NCBI GenBank assembly: GCA_029891385.1
Contig: CM057227.1
Coordinates: 97,593,818-97,657,817, forward strand
Reading direction: 5' to 3'
DNA length: 64,000 bases
From: Erythroxylum novogranatense
Taxonomy: Eukaryota; Streptophyta; Magnoliopsida; Malpighiales; Erythroxylaceae
Positions within the stretch are counted from its first letter, which is position 1. Each line of letters starts with the position of its first letter. A model generated the notes under the pieces. It made no database searches. It saw only the letters and a program-made list of their open reading frames with translations, and was not told the DNA's origin. Below, piece by piece: positions 50,221 through 62,064 of the stretch. Both the position numbers and the translations under genes were made by a program.

Positions 50221-52754
50221 TGTAACATCTCATCTCCGATGGGAAGGGTATTTTAGTAAATTGGGACGGGGACGGGTTAGGAGTATTAAATTATAACTCG
50301 GCATGAACATATGTCATGCAGCCTTTATAAATGATGAGTTTTGCACAGGCATATAGTCATACATGCATTCATGACATTTCCCGGCCTAAGTGTCTAATTG
50401 TGATCTTTTGTGAAATTGGTGTGATAATGGGATTTGGAAAAATTATTTGGAGTGCGCCATAGAGTGTTTTACATTTTTAGGGATTTATGGAAATTTTTCT
50501 GGAATTATCCGGAGAAAATTCCTGCACAAGCAAAATCGCCGTCTGAGGCCTAAAAGTGTTTTTGTAGTGAAAGTGTGGTTTTCGTGTTTAAAAAATTATT
50601 TGGAGTGGACTATCTTATGTTTTACAATTTTGGGCAATTTAGGTAATTTTCAAAAAAATGATTCGGGAGAAATTCCCAGAAATTTCCGGACCGGATAAAT
50701 CGCCAAGTGGCGAACCGGTTGATTTTCGGTATCGAAAATTTTTATCCAATGGCACTATAATATTGGATACATTATTTTGGGATTGAAATTAGGGTCATTG
50801 GAGTTGATTGGGGTAAATTTTTGATCTGAATTATAAAAAATGAATATGTTGACTTTTCTTTAAACCTTTGAACAAATCACATTTTGCCACCCATTCTCCT
50901 TCATTTAATGTCCATTGCTTGAACCTATCGGTTTTCCTTGTTTAAAAACAAGATAGAACAAGTTGATTTTTGTCAAAGACTCATCCGAAAGGCATCCTCT
51001 CCCATTTTTGCTTCTCATCATCGATGTTCTTCTTCCTTCTCTCTCAAAGTGAAACCTTCCTCTAGTTCTTCTACTTTCCTTGGTATGATGAGTTTTGTGC
51101 ATGCTAGAGAAGTGAAGGAGGTTGGTGTTTTGGTGTTTCAAGTGGAGAAGTTAAAAGTTGGTAGTTGAAGTTTTAAAGGAGGCTTTAAAGTAGGTAAGTG
51201 TTCATTTAAGGTTTAAGCTTTAAATGATGTTTTCATTAGGTATTGAATGTCATGGTAGTTAGAAGCATCAAATGGGAATTTTGGTATTATTAGTAAGCTT
51301 ATTGATGCTTTACCTTGATAAGAATTATAGTGTAAATTGATGGGTATCAATGTATGGTGTGTTAGGATAATGAATGGTTATGGTTGTAACTTGGTTTAGC
51401 TTTGAATTTGGTTGGTAGATGATGACTAATTTTGCAAATAAATTGAGAAATTAAGTGCTGCCAATTTTTAGGTATTAGCCCTAGGACATGTATGAATGTG
51501 TATGAATGGTATAAGAACTGATTTGTGTTATTTGGTTGCTTGATGATGTGTTAAAGGCAATGGAAATGAGAGAAACAAAGGTTGGACCAAATCTGGAAAA
51601 TTAGGGTTTTTGATTGATTTTACTGTTTTATTCATAACTCATTGTATAGAAATGCAAATGAGGTGAAGTTTGTGGCCTCTTAAACTTTGGGATGTTAGCT
51701 ACATTTTTGTGTGAAATAGGTGTTGTCAAATTGTAACTCTAATAGGTTGAAATTTGGCATGGAAAGTTACTGTTTTATTGCCTGTGAACAGTAACCGAAA
51801 CCATACCCTATGAGCTTTGCTGATTTTTCTAAATTAATTGGTAGGGAACTAGGAAAAATGGTCTTCATGGAAGTTGAGGCATATTGAGTTAGCTTTCCAT
51901 TGCCACTGATCTTGCTAATTTTCGAGTTGTATATTGGGAGATATGAACTGATTCCTATGGACTGGTTTTGGGCATGTTGATGAAACCTAGCTTAAGTGTT
52001 GATTTTGTGAGCTTTCTGCTTGGGAGCAATTTTAGCAATTTTTGTGGACTGAACTGGTGTGAGTGATCTTCTGAAAAGTTGAAGAGGAAGAAATTATCTT
52101 GAAAATGAGATATGACATATAATTTTTAGAGGTCAGAGTTGGGAGTTATGATTTTGTAAAAACTGATCCTGCATTAGGTTAGGAATTGCTGATCATGGCA
52201 GTAACTTGCATGACAGTTTTGAACTAGTTAGAAATTAAATTGGAAATTGAGTTCTTCATGAAAATTGAAGTTTGAGGATTTATCTTTTCAGGGGTATAAA
52301 GTTCAGATTTTTCTGACTTCTGTACAGGGAGTTATGCTTGTTATAAGTTTACTGCTCAAATTGAATGATTTCAGGGACAGCAACATTGAGTGAATTAATT
52401 GACTTGTTTAGCAATGGAATTTGATTTGGGTTGTTCATGAAAGTTGTAGATGACATTGTGAACTTATTGAGCATATTTATTTGGTAATTTTTGGCTGAAG
52501 AATCTGAGAGTTATGGAAATTTCAATGTACTGTTCTGTTTTGATGGGATTTGAGTAGGCAGTAGCTTTGAAGGGATTTTTGACACCCTTAGGGGTGAAAT
52601 TGATTTTTATGGTCTTCATGAGAATGGTAGAGCTTTTCATTATCTTTCCAACAAGCTATGGTTTGTATTTTTCTGATTTGTGTGCTAATAGTTATTGTTG
52701 TTGGAAATTCGGATGGGAAATAGGAAAAAAAAAAGAGGGTAATTGAATTAAGGC

Positions 52755-52880
52755 CCGGTCACTAGGCGACGCGTCGCCCTAGTGATGAGGCGTCTCAAAC
52801 AGCGTCGCTAGGCTGACGCGTCGCCTAGCAACTGAAGCCGATGAGTCAGCCCGCTGGGCGAGACGTCGCCCAATGAGGCT
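52755..52880 (+). repeat. CG-rich palindromes in E4 5' LTR
   Basis: GCGACGCGTCGC inside CACTAGG...CCCTAGTG, and repeats GCTGACGCGTCGCCTAGC and GGGCGAGACGTCGCCC. In the 3' LTR the first one is a perfect 30-bp palindrome (60698-60727); here one base is missing. Confidence 0.85.
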
Positions 52881-53750
52881 GAACTTTTATTTTTATTTAA
52901 TTTATTATTAGTTTATATTTAATTGGTAATTTGTGCGTTCATTTGGCAATTTCTTTTCCGTCCGACGTCCGATTGACCTGATTCTTGAGGCATCGGATTC
53001 AGTAGAATATTTAATTTCATTTGTGAGAAATTGGGAATTTTGGACAGGAAATTGACGGGCGCGGGTAGCGGAGCCTTTAATCACTTATTTTGTTTAATTG
53101 GGGACCTATAGAGGTCCGAATTATGCACCGTCAGCCGTAATAGGTTTCTAATTTTAGACGGATTTTATTATGGGGAAATTTGGATTTAGGGCGGAAAATT
53201 CATGAACATGCATATTTCACCTACATGTGCACAAATTGCATCGTAGTCAGTAGTGACTCGTTCTTTCTCTCGTTTCTTATAGAGGCCCAGTGGGCGTCGT
53301 CGGACCGACAGTAGTGAAACTTCTCGGCATTAGCTCGAAAGTAATAGGTGAGTAACCTAGTTGGTTTCTCAACCTTATGTGTTTATTAATGATATGCATT
53401 GATTGCCGTGAGGATGCGAGGATGGATATATGTAATTGATTGTTTTGATTGATTTCGGACCATGGGTGTTCGAAATATTGGATTGAGATATTGAAGTGCA
53501 AATGAAAATAAGTGCGTGAGAATGCATTAGTAAATTGGATTGTAAATGTGATAGATTAGTAAATTGGATTGTAAATGTGATAGTGAAACGAAAGGTAAAT
53601 GCATGGGAATGAAATACTGGACTGAAAGTCCGAGGACATTGGAAAATGATCGGAAATAGTAATTAATTGGAATTGGAAATAGAAATGCGATAATTGGATA
53701 TTGGAAAATGACATGTGCATTCATGCATAGTAAATGATCAGATAATGGCA

Positions 53751-53922
53751 GTTGTGACCGGTGTCGCCACCGATTTGAGCTTTAAGCTCAACGATAGGGC
53801 CTCGTGTCTAACGTATTCGAGCCTCGGCTCGATGATCGAGGCTATGCCTAACGTTTGGGCTTTAAGCCCAATGTTTGAGCCAATGGCTCAACGTATATAT
53901 GAGCTCAAAGCACGGTCACAAC
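53751..53922 (+). other. Hairpin array, E4 5' LTR
   Basis: Closing stem GTTGTGACCG (53751-53760) with CGGTCACAAC (53913-53922), perfect. Hairpins in order: CGGTG/CACCG; GAGCTTTAAGCTC (53777-53789); GGGC/GTCT; CGAGCCTCGGCTCG; AGGCtatGCCT; GGGCtttaaGCCC; GAGCCaatGGCTC; a final GAGCTC palindrome. Spacers are mostly AACGT plus a few bases. Confidence 0.85.
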
Positions 53923-54081
53923 AACGAAAGAAAATGGAAGAGTCACATGCACATCGCATAAATGAATGTTTAAAGTGAATTGTGTGAAAGGTTTATTGCC
54001 TTATCAAATGTGAAATTGAGTGCTGTGATTTCTTGTTTATGATATATATACAATATTGTGTGATTGAGTGGATATGCATGA

Positions 54082-54134
54082 GTTGGGTGAACCATCGATG
54101 ATGGTTTCTCACCGAGTTCGCAAACTCACCCAAC
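54082..54134 (+). other. Predicted three-way-junction motif, E4 5' LTR
   Basis: GTTGGGTGA (54082-54090) pairs with TCACCCAAC (54126-54134). Inside are ACCATCGATGATGGT (six-pair stem) and GAGTTCGCAAACTC. Confidence 0.8.
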
Positions 54135-54583
54135 ATTGCATCTATTTTGAGAAAATGGAGAGTACCCGTTGGACACACGGAGTACGATATCGCTAGCAAG
54201 ACAGAGTATCGGGTCGGGATCGAGTCGTCCGTATCTGCATTAGTGTATTAATTTGGTATTTAGTAGGCCCAATTGTTTACATGTAATTGTATAGAGGATT
54301 GAGCACTAATGAGTGCTAATAATGAGTGAAATTGTTTTATCAATAAAATGGTTAAAATGTTTTGTTATAATTGGGCCAAGTCAATGATTGCTTTGCGACT
54401 CTATTTTTTTGAAAGAAAAGATAATGTCACGCGACTATAATGTTTTGAAAGAAAAAAAAATGTCATACGATTTTTATTAATAAGGTAATGAATGTTCTAG
54501 TACGCCACCCTCGCGGGTCACGGGCTCGGATATCACCATGGATATCGGGTTCGGGTCTCGTCGGGAGTGGGGTGCTACATTTG

Positions 54584-54595
54584 TGGTATCAGAGC
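54584..54595 (+). other. Primer binding site of E4 (tRNA-iMet)
   Basis: Exact TGGTATCAGAGC, four bases after the LTR. Confidence 0.92.
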
Positions 54596-57500
54596 CCAGA
54601 AGTACAATCTTACATGGGCTTTCTGAAGAAAAAAATGGGTGTGTCTAGTTATGCGCATTTAAGATGTGTCACGGCAGATAGTGACAACTGATCCCCAGTG
54701 TAGTATATGAGTCGTATGTATAAATATGTCTCAGTCGTTTAAGCGGTTAGAAAAAGTGAGAAAAAGGATAATGTGTTAGAGTGTGATAAAAGGAAGAAAT
54801 GGATATCGCAAAATAGGAAAAAGTGTATGGTTCGACCGCATGACGAATATTCGTCTTTGGTATTGACGGGTATATTGTGAAGTACAATATTGGAGTTAGA
54901 TTGGGTATATCCTTGAATATGAATTTGAATAAAGATTATAGTTGGGAATGAATAGAAAAACAATAGAGTTAATGGGAAGATTTCGATGTAATAGGTGAAT
55001 GAAAATCAAGTGTTCTATGATATAGCGAGGTCACAATTGGGATTGATTACCGTGATAAGAATTATATATAAGGATTGGTGATTTGGAGTCAAAATATATT
55101 AAGGGCAAAATCAAGAATGATTTCACATCTGTGATCTTGATTTGAGTGTGAAAATATATGGGTATAATGCCATAATGAAAAGATTGAAATGTAAGACAAT
55201 GAAATTGATAGATGAAAAAGTTGTTCGGGTTTAATTGATCTGCTTAAGTAAATGCACACCTGCTTATGGGAGCCCTATGGTAAGTGAAAATGTTAAGTTG
55301 CAATTGCTGAGTTAATGGATAATTGCTAGCCAGAATTCTTGTAAAATAATAATAATTCTTTATGAGTTAGAATAAGAAACGAAAGTGCTTATACTAGGAA
55401 TAGAGATTGTATATGATCCTCACGAGCGAGGACGGGTGTAAACAGGAAGGTTATATTGTCACTGTAAGTGTATATCTGATAGTGGAATTACAATCACGGG
55501 TGAAATGATTAAGCATAAATGAATAATTTGCGTGATTATGATATAGGAAGAAATCGGTGGCCTATTACATAAGCTCCGATTATAATGTCGGTAGCTCTAG
55601 TTCAAAATGAGTGAGAGTAAGACATGAGAATGCTCAGAATGATAAATTGAGAAAGAAGTGATACAGTTAAAGATGTTAGCATCAGTAATGAGTTTGCGAG
55701 AATAAAATAAGGGACATGAATAAAGTAAGGTCCCATGATGAGAATTGGTATCAAAAAGAAAATGGTTATCGAGAATTAAATGCAATTAAGATATTCTTAG
55801 CAGTATGATCTATTAATGGGCAAATTAATGGGACTATGGAGATATATTGTCAGATAGGATGTGATGATTATGGTGATGTATGGCGAGATAGTAGAGGAAA
55901 AGAAATTGTTTTAGTGCTCTTCAGAGATTTATCTTCGTGATGTATCAAGAGTAACTGATTTGTATTACATCTGGCAGAGACTCTAGTGTAAGAGCTAAAC
56001 TAAGTTACTGGAAGAGTGTACATTATGTTAATGAGATGATTCTGATTATGTAAGAGAGGTACTGCATATTAAGGAAATATTTATTTGTGAATTTGAGGGG
56101 ATTAAAAAAATAAATAAATAAATAAATTCGTGTATATTTTGTGTAATTATGTTTTGAAAGCACGAGATCGATATAACGATTGTTTATTCAAGTCAATGAG
56201 TGATCTATCGTGAATAAATTAAGTTATGTGTGGAGACATGACGGTAAGGAACATGTGCAGAATATGTTATGATGAGACAGATTATACGAAAATTGTTCCT
56301 CATTGGAGACGTTCGATAATTAAAAAGTTACATGAATCAACTATGGGTACGGAAAAAGGAACATGTCTCAATTGTGTTGCAGTGGATCATGGATATAAGC
56401 ATAAGAAATAGATACATTGGTATAGGTGAGGAGATTGGTTATCATGCAAGTTTCATAAGAGTGAAATAAGGGATGAATTAGGATGCGAACATGGGATATT
56501 GGGAGAATTAATTAAGATATAGGTATTGATAAAATGCGAAAGTTCAAAAGATATGTGTATGCGGAATGTGGAATTAATGAGAACTAATGGAATGCTGGAT
56601 GCGTTCATAAATTGTCAAAGATTTTCTGATTTTAGCAAATCGACAAGAATAATTGAGGAAAACATGTGAATGTTATGACTAATGATCATAAAGGAGACAT
56701 TTGAAGAATTTACTATCTATATTGAAGTGTTCCAGTAAAGGTTCTGATGTGATCTATGGAAATTGGATAAAGTGATTTTATGCACCTTGGGACAAATATG
56801 ATTCCATGGGCGGTATTATGATTGATGATTTGAAATTTGTTATTCTGAGTGTGGCCTAAAAGCTTAGAGACATAAATCGTATAGAAATAGTTTGGAAATG
56901 TCTATGAATATGCAAATCGATAACTATTGGGTTATGTAAATGCGGTTGAATGATTTGAAAAGGATTCCGTGGCTGATTACTCCAAACTAAGCTAATGGTG
57001 CAATTCAAGGAATTGAACAAAGTAATAAAAAAATGCAATTGCAGAAAAATCAAAAGTTGGGCAATAAAGTGATCAAATCTGGTGTATTATTGCGTATTAA
57101 TAGTCGAACTGAAAAAAAGGGCAAAAGAAAGTATTATTAGCTATGGAATTTCAAAGGTGGTGTGCATCAAAACGGATTGGCAAAACCGAAGTGAGGAAGT
57201 AGAAATTGTACATCGTATCAAAGAACGTAGATAACTCCATTTGTTGAGGAAAGTGATAGGTATAGTTCAATTAAGAAAATGGGTGATATTCATTATGTGA
57301 GGCTATTAGTGAAAACGTAAGGAATGATCAAGCTTTATGTTTTAGTAAGAGCGTAGTGAAAGAGTGATTGAAAGGTTAGAATGGGAAAATCAAATGATCA
57401 TAAGTAAATGGTTCGAGAAAGCATAAGAAACAATCGAAGTGTTATGTTCTAGTAAAAGTATTGTGGAAAAGCAATTGATGGTTAAACGATGACATGTGTG

Positions 57501-58127
57501 ATTAACCAATAGGTGTTTTTGGATTTCATAGGGATATGAGATTGATCTGTAGTGCAAAGTGATTGTGGTATGACAATCATTATATTGGTGTCACCATTCG
57601 AAAAGTGTACAAGGGGTCTTTATTATGTGATCAGGGCAATAAAGGGATAGGTTAAGTAATTTACGATGGTGACATTAAGTTGAATTGATTCACACCGAGG
57701 TTATAAATCTCATGCGATTTGTGTTTTGATAATAACGGAATCTGATAAGCGATAAAGAAAATATTTTGAAGGGTATGGCCTCGGCCAAAAGGTACTTAGA
57801 TGGAAATAAAGGTGTAATGAAGGGAAATTGAATTCGTGAGGAGTGGCCTCCATGCGTTTGTGGTATGAATAGAATTATGGATTGGCAAGTTAGGCTAAAA
57901 CTTAAAAGATGATTCGGATGCACAAAGTGTTTCATAGATAGAATTGGAAATATTGTTAGGATCACGAATTGTGCGTAATCATGGCAAGTTGAAAGTTGAG
58001 AAAGGAAAAGAATCATTGATGGTTTTGATTTCCGTTTATGGACAGAATTTGGTCGTGTAGTGAAATCAGTGGAAAACAGAGAGTGTTAATCGAAAAGACT
58101 CCCCTGCCTTCCTGATAAATCGTATAT
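54596..58127 (+). other. E4 interior, non-coding
   Basis: 3.5 kb with no gag or pol motif. The first ~110 bases are conserved with E1 and E3. A small (AAAT)n run lies at 56105-56125. A 61-codon frame at 56226-56411 has Cys pairs (CRICYD, CLNC) but no known zinc-knuckle spacing. Confidence 0.7.
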
Positions 58128-58166
58128 GAAATTTCGAGGACGAAATTTTTATTAGGAGGGTCAAAC
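58128..58166 (+). other. Tekay-type end motif and polypurine tract of E4
   Basis: GAAATTTCGAGGACGAAATT followed by TTAGGAGGGTCAAAC, directly before the 3' LTR. Same layout as E3. Confidence 0.8.
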
Positions 58167-60697
58167 TGTAACATCCCATCTCCGATAGGAAGGGTATTTT
58201 AGTAAATTGGGACGGGGACGGGTTAGGAGTATTAAATTATAACTCGGCATGAACATATGTCATGCAGCCTTTATAAATGATGAGTTTTGCACAGGCATAT
58301 AGCCATACATGCATTCATGACATTTCCCGGCCTAAGTGTCTAATTGTGATCTTTTGTGAAATTGGTGTGATAATGGGATTTGGAAAAATTATTGGAGCGC
58401 CATAGAGTGTTTTACATTTTAGGGATTTATGGAAATTTTTCTGAATTATCCGAGAAAATTCCTGACCGCAAAATCGCCTGTCTGGGCCTAAAAGTGTTTT
58501 TGTAGTGAAAGTGTGGTTTTCGTGTTTAAAAAAATTATTTGGAGTGGACTATCTTATGTTTTACAATTTTGGACAATTTAGGTAATTTTCAAAAAAATGA
58601 TTCGGGAGAAATTCCCGGAAATTTTCGGACCGGATAAATCGCCAAGTGGCGATCCGGTTGATTTTTGGTATCGAAAATTTTTATCCAATGGCACTATAAT
58701 ATTGGATACATTATTTTGGGATTGAAATTAGGGTCATTGGAGTTGATTGGGGTAAATTTTTGATCTGAATTATAAAAAAATGAATATGTTGACTTTTCTT
58801 TAAACCTTTGAACAAATCACATTTTGCCACCCATTCTCCTTCATTTAATGTCCATTGCTTGAACCTATCGGTTTTCCTTGTTTAAAAACAAGATAGAACA
58901 AGTTGATTTTTGTCAAAGACTCATCCGAAAGGCATCCTCTCCCATTTTTGCTTCTCATCATCGATGTTCTTCTTCCTTCTCTCTCAAAGTGAAACCTTCC
59001 TCTAGTTCTTCTACTTTCCTTGGTATGATGAGTTTTGTGCATGCTAGAGAAGTGAAGGAGGTTGGTGTTTTGGTGTTTCAAGTGGAGAAGTTAAAAGTTG
59101 GTAGTTGAAGTTTTAAAGGAGGCTTTAAAGTAGGTAAGTGTTCATTTAAGGTTTAAGCTTTAAATGATGTTTTCATTAGGTATTGAATGTCATGGTAGTT
59201 AGAAGCATCAAATGGGAATTTTGGTATTATTAGTAAGCTTATTGATGCTTTACCTTGATAAGAATTATAGCGTAAATTGATGGGTATCAATGTATGGTGT
59301 GTTAGGATAATGAATGGTTATGGTTGTAACTTGGTTTAGCTTTGAATTTGGTTGGTAGATGATGACTAATTTTGCAAATAAATTGACAAATTAAGTGCTG
59401 CCAATTTTTAGGTATTAGCCCTAGGACATGTATGAATGTGTATGAATGGTATAAGAACTGATTTGTGTTATTTGGATGCTTGATGATGTGTTAAAGGCAA
59501 TGGAAATGAGAGAAACAAAGGTTGGACCAAATCTGGAAAATTAGGGTTTTTGATTGATTGTACTGTTTTATTCATAACTCATTGTATAGAAATGAAAATG
59601 AGGTGAGGTTTATGGCCTCTTAAACTTTGGGATGTTAGCTACATTTTTGTGTGAAATAGGTGTTGTCAAATTGTAACTCTAATAGGTTGAAATTTGGCAT
59701 GGAAAGTTACTGTTTTATTGCCTGTGAACAGTAACCGAAACCATACCCTATGAGTTTTGCTGATTTTTCTAAATTAATTGGTAGGGAACTAGGAACAATG
59801 GTCTTCATGGAAGTTGAGGAATATTGAGTTAGCTTTCCATTGCCACTGATCTTGCTAATTTTCGAGTTGTATATTGGGAGATATGAACTGATTCCTATGG
59901 ACTGGTTTTGGGCATGTTGATGAAACCTAGCTCAAGTGTTGATTTTGTGAGCTTTCTGCTTGGGAGCAATTTTAGCAATTTTTTTGGACTGAATTGGTGT
60001 GAGTGATCTTCTGAAAAGTTGAAGAGGAAGAAATTATCTTGAAAATTAGATATGGAATATAATTTTTAGAGGTCAGAGTTGGGAGTTATGATTTTGCAAA
60101 AACTGATCCTGCATTAGGTTAGGAATTGCTGATCATGGCAGTAACTTGTATGACAGTTTTGAACTAGTTAGAAATTAAATTGGAAATTGAGTTCTTCATG
60201 AAAATTGAAGTTTGAGGATTTATCTTTTCAGGGGTATAAAGTTCAGATTTTTCTGACTTGTGTACAGGGATTTATGCTTGTTATAAGTTTACTGCTCAAA
60301 TTGAATGATTTCAGGGACAGCAACATTGAGTGAATTAATTGACTTGTTTAGCAATGGAATTTGATTTTGGGTTGTTCATGAAAGTTGTAGATGACATTGT
60401 GAACTTATTGAGCATATTTATGTGGTAATTTTTGGCTGAAGAATCTGAGAGTTATGGAAATTTCAATGTACTGTTCTGTTTTAATGGGATTTGAGTAGGC
60501 AGTAGCTTTGAAGGGATTTTTGACACTCTTAGGGGTGAAATTGATTTTTATGGTCTTCATGAGAATGGTAGAGCTTTTCATTATCTTTCCAACAAGCTAT
60601 GGTTTGTATTTTTCTGATTTGTGTGCTAAGAGTTATTGTTGTTGGAAATTCGGATGGGAAATAGGAAAAAAAAAGAGGGTAATTGAATTAAGGCCCG

Positions 60698-60727
60698 GTC
60701 ACTAGGGCGACGCGTCGCCCTAGTGAC
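60698..60727. repeat. Perfect 30-bp palindrome in E4 3' LTR
   Basis: Reads GTCACTAGGGCGACG followed by its exact reverse complement; the centre is ACGCGT. It has no unpaired loop. Confidence 0.92.
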
Positions 60728-61672
60728 AGGCGTAAGGTCGCGCGTCGCCTAGCGATTTAAGCCGATGAGTCAGCCCCGCTGGGGCGAGACGTCGCCCCCA
60801 GCGAGGCTGAACTTTTTTTTTTATTTAATTTATTATTAGTTTATATTTAATTGGTAATTTGTGCGTTCATTTGGCAATTTCTTTTCCGTCCGACGTCCGA
60901 TTGACCTGATTCTTGAGGCATCGGATTCGTAGAATATTTAATTTCATTTTGTGAGAAATTGGGAATTTTTGGACGGGAAATTGATGGGGCCGAGTAATGA
61001 GCCTTTAATCACTTATTTTGTTTAATTGGGGACCTATAGAGGTCCGAATTGCATGCCGTCGGCGCCAATAGGTTTCTAATTTTTAGACGGATTTTATTAT
61101 GGGAAATTTGGATTTAGGGCGGAAAATTCATGAACATGCATATTTCACCTACATGTGCACAAATTGCATCGTATCAGTAGTGACTCGTTCTTTCTCTCAT
61201 TTCTTATAGAGGCCCAGTGGGCGTCGTCGACCGACGGGACGAAAACTTCCTAAGATTAGCTCGGAAGTAATAGGTGAGTAACCTAGTTGGTTTCTCAACC
61301 TTATGTGTTTATTAATGATATGCATTGATTGCCGTGAGGATCTGAGGATGGATATATGTAATTGATTGTTTTGATTGATTTGGGACCATGGGTGTTGAAA
61401 TATTGGATTGAGATATGAAGTGCAAATGAAAATAAGTGCGTGAGAATGCATTAGTAAATTGGATTGTAAATGTGATAGATTAGTAAATTGGATTGTAAAT
61501 GTGATAGTGAAACGAAAGGTAAATGCATGGAATGAAATACGATTTGAAAGTCCGAGGACATTGGAAAATGATCGGAAATAGTAATTAATTGGAATTGGAA
61601 ATAGAAATGCGATAATTGGATATTGGAAAATGACATGTGCATTCATGCATAGTAAATGATCAGATAATGGCA

Positions 61673-61851
61673 GTTGTGACCGGTGTCACCACCGATTTCA
61701 GAGCTTTAAGCTCAACGCATAGGGCCTCGTGCCCAACGTATTCCGAGCCTCGGCTCGATGATCAGGGCTATGCCCAACGTTTCGAGGCTTTAAGCCTAAT
61801 GTTTCAGAGCCCATGGCTCAACGTATATGAGCTCAGGCGCACGATCACAAC
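61673..61851 (+). other. Hairpin array, E4 3' LTR
   Basis: Same layout as 53751-53922. Key stems: GAGCTTTAAGCTC, GGGCctcgtGCCC, CGAGCCTCGGCTCG, GGGCtatGCCC, AGGCtttaaGCCT, GAGCCcatGGCTC. The fourth and fifth stems are swapped in type relative to the 5' LTR. The right closing arm is CGATCACAAC (one mismatch). Confidence 0.85.
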
Positions 61852-62011
61852 AACGAAAGAAAATGGAAGAGTCACATGCACACTGCATAAATGAATGTTT
61901 AAAGTGAATTGTGTGAAAGGTTTATTGCCTTATCAAATGTGAAATTGAGTGCCTGTGATTTCTTGTTTATGATATATATACAATATTGTGTGATTGAGTG
62001 GATATGCATGA

Positions 62012-62064
62012 GTTGGGTGAACCATCGATGATGGTTTCTCACTGAGTTCGCAAACTCACCCAAC
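62012..62064 (+). other. Predicted three-way-junction motif, E4 3' LTR
   Basis: The sequence matches 54082-54134 except C to T in the linker (TCTCACTGAG), which is outside the stems. Confidence 0.8.

Larger units (their letters stand above)
50221..54579 (+). repeat. E4 5' LTR
   Basis: 4359 bp, TGTAACATCTCATCTCC to GGGTGCTACA. In order: U3-like AT-rich part, CG-rich palindromes (52755-52880), splice-donor-like AATAGGTGAGTAACC (53341-53355), a duplicated 34-bp block (53527-53582), hairpin array, three-way junction, and the family tail CACCCTCGCGGG...ATATCACCATGG...GGGTTCGGGTC. A 76-codon open frame (50938-51168) recurs in the 3' LTR but has no homology that I know. Confidence 0.9.

Noticed and set aside
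50938..51168. 76-codon open frame present in both E4 LTRs (also 58878-59108)
   Set aside because: It recurs only because the LTRs are copies. It is Ser-rich low complexity with no known domain and no coding evidence.
53760..53920. CRISPR-like regular array of short palindromic units
   Set aside because: Spacers are short and alike, units differ, and the sequence lies in a plant LTR with no cas genes. It is a hairpin array, not CRISPR.
56226..56411. Possible zinc-knuckle (gag) remnant in the E4 interior
   Set aside because: Cys/His spacing does not fit CX2CX4HX4C and no gag context is present.
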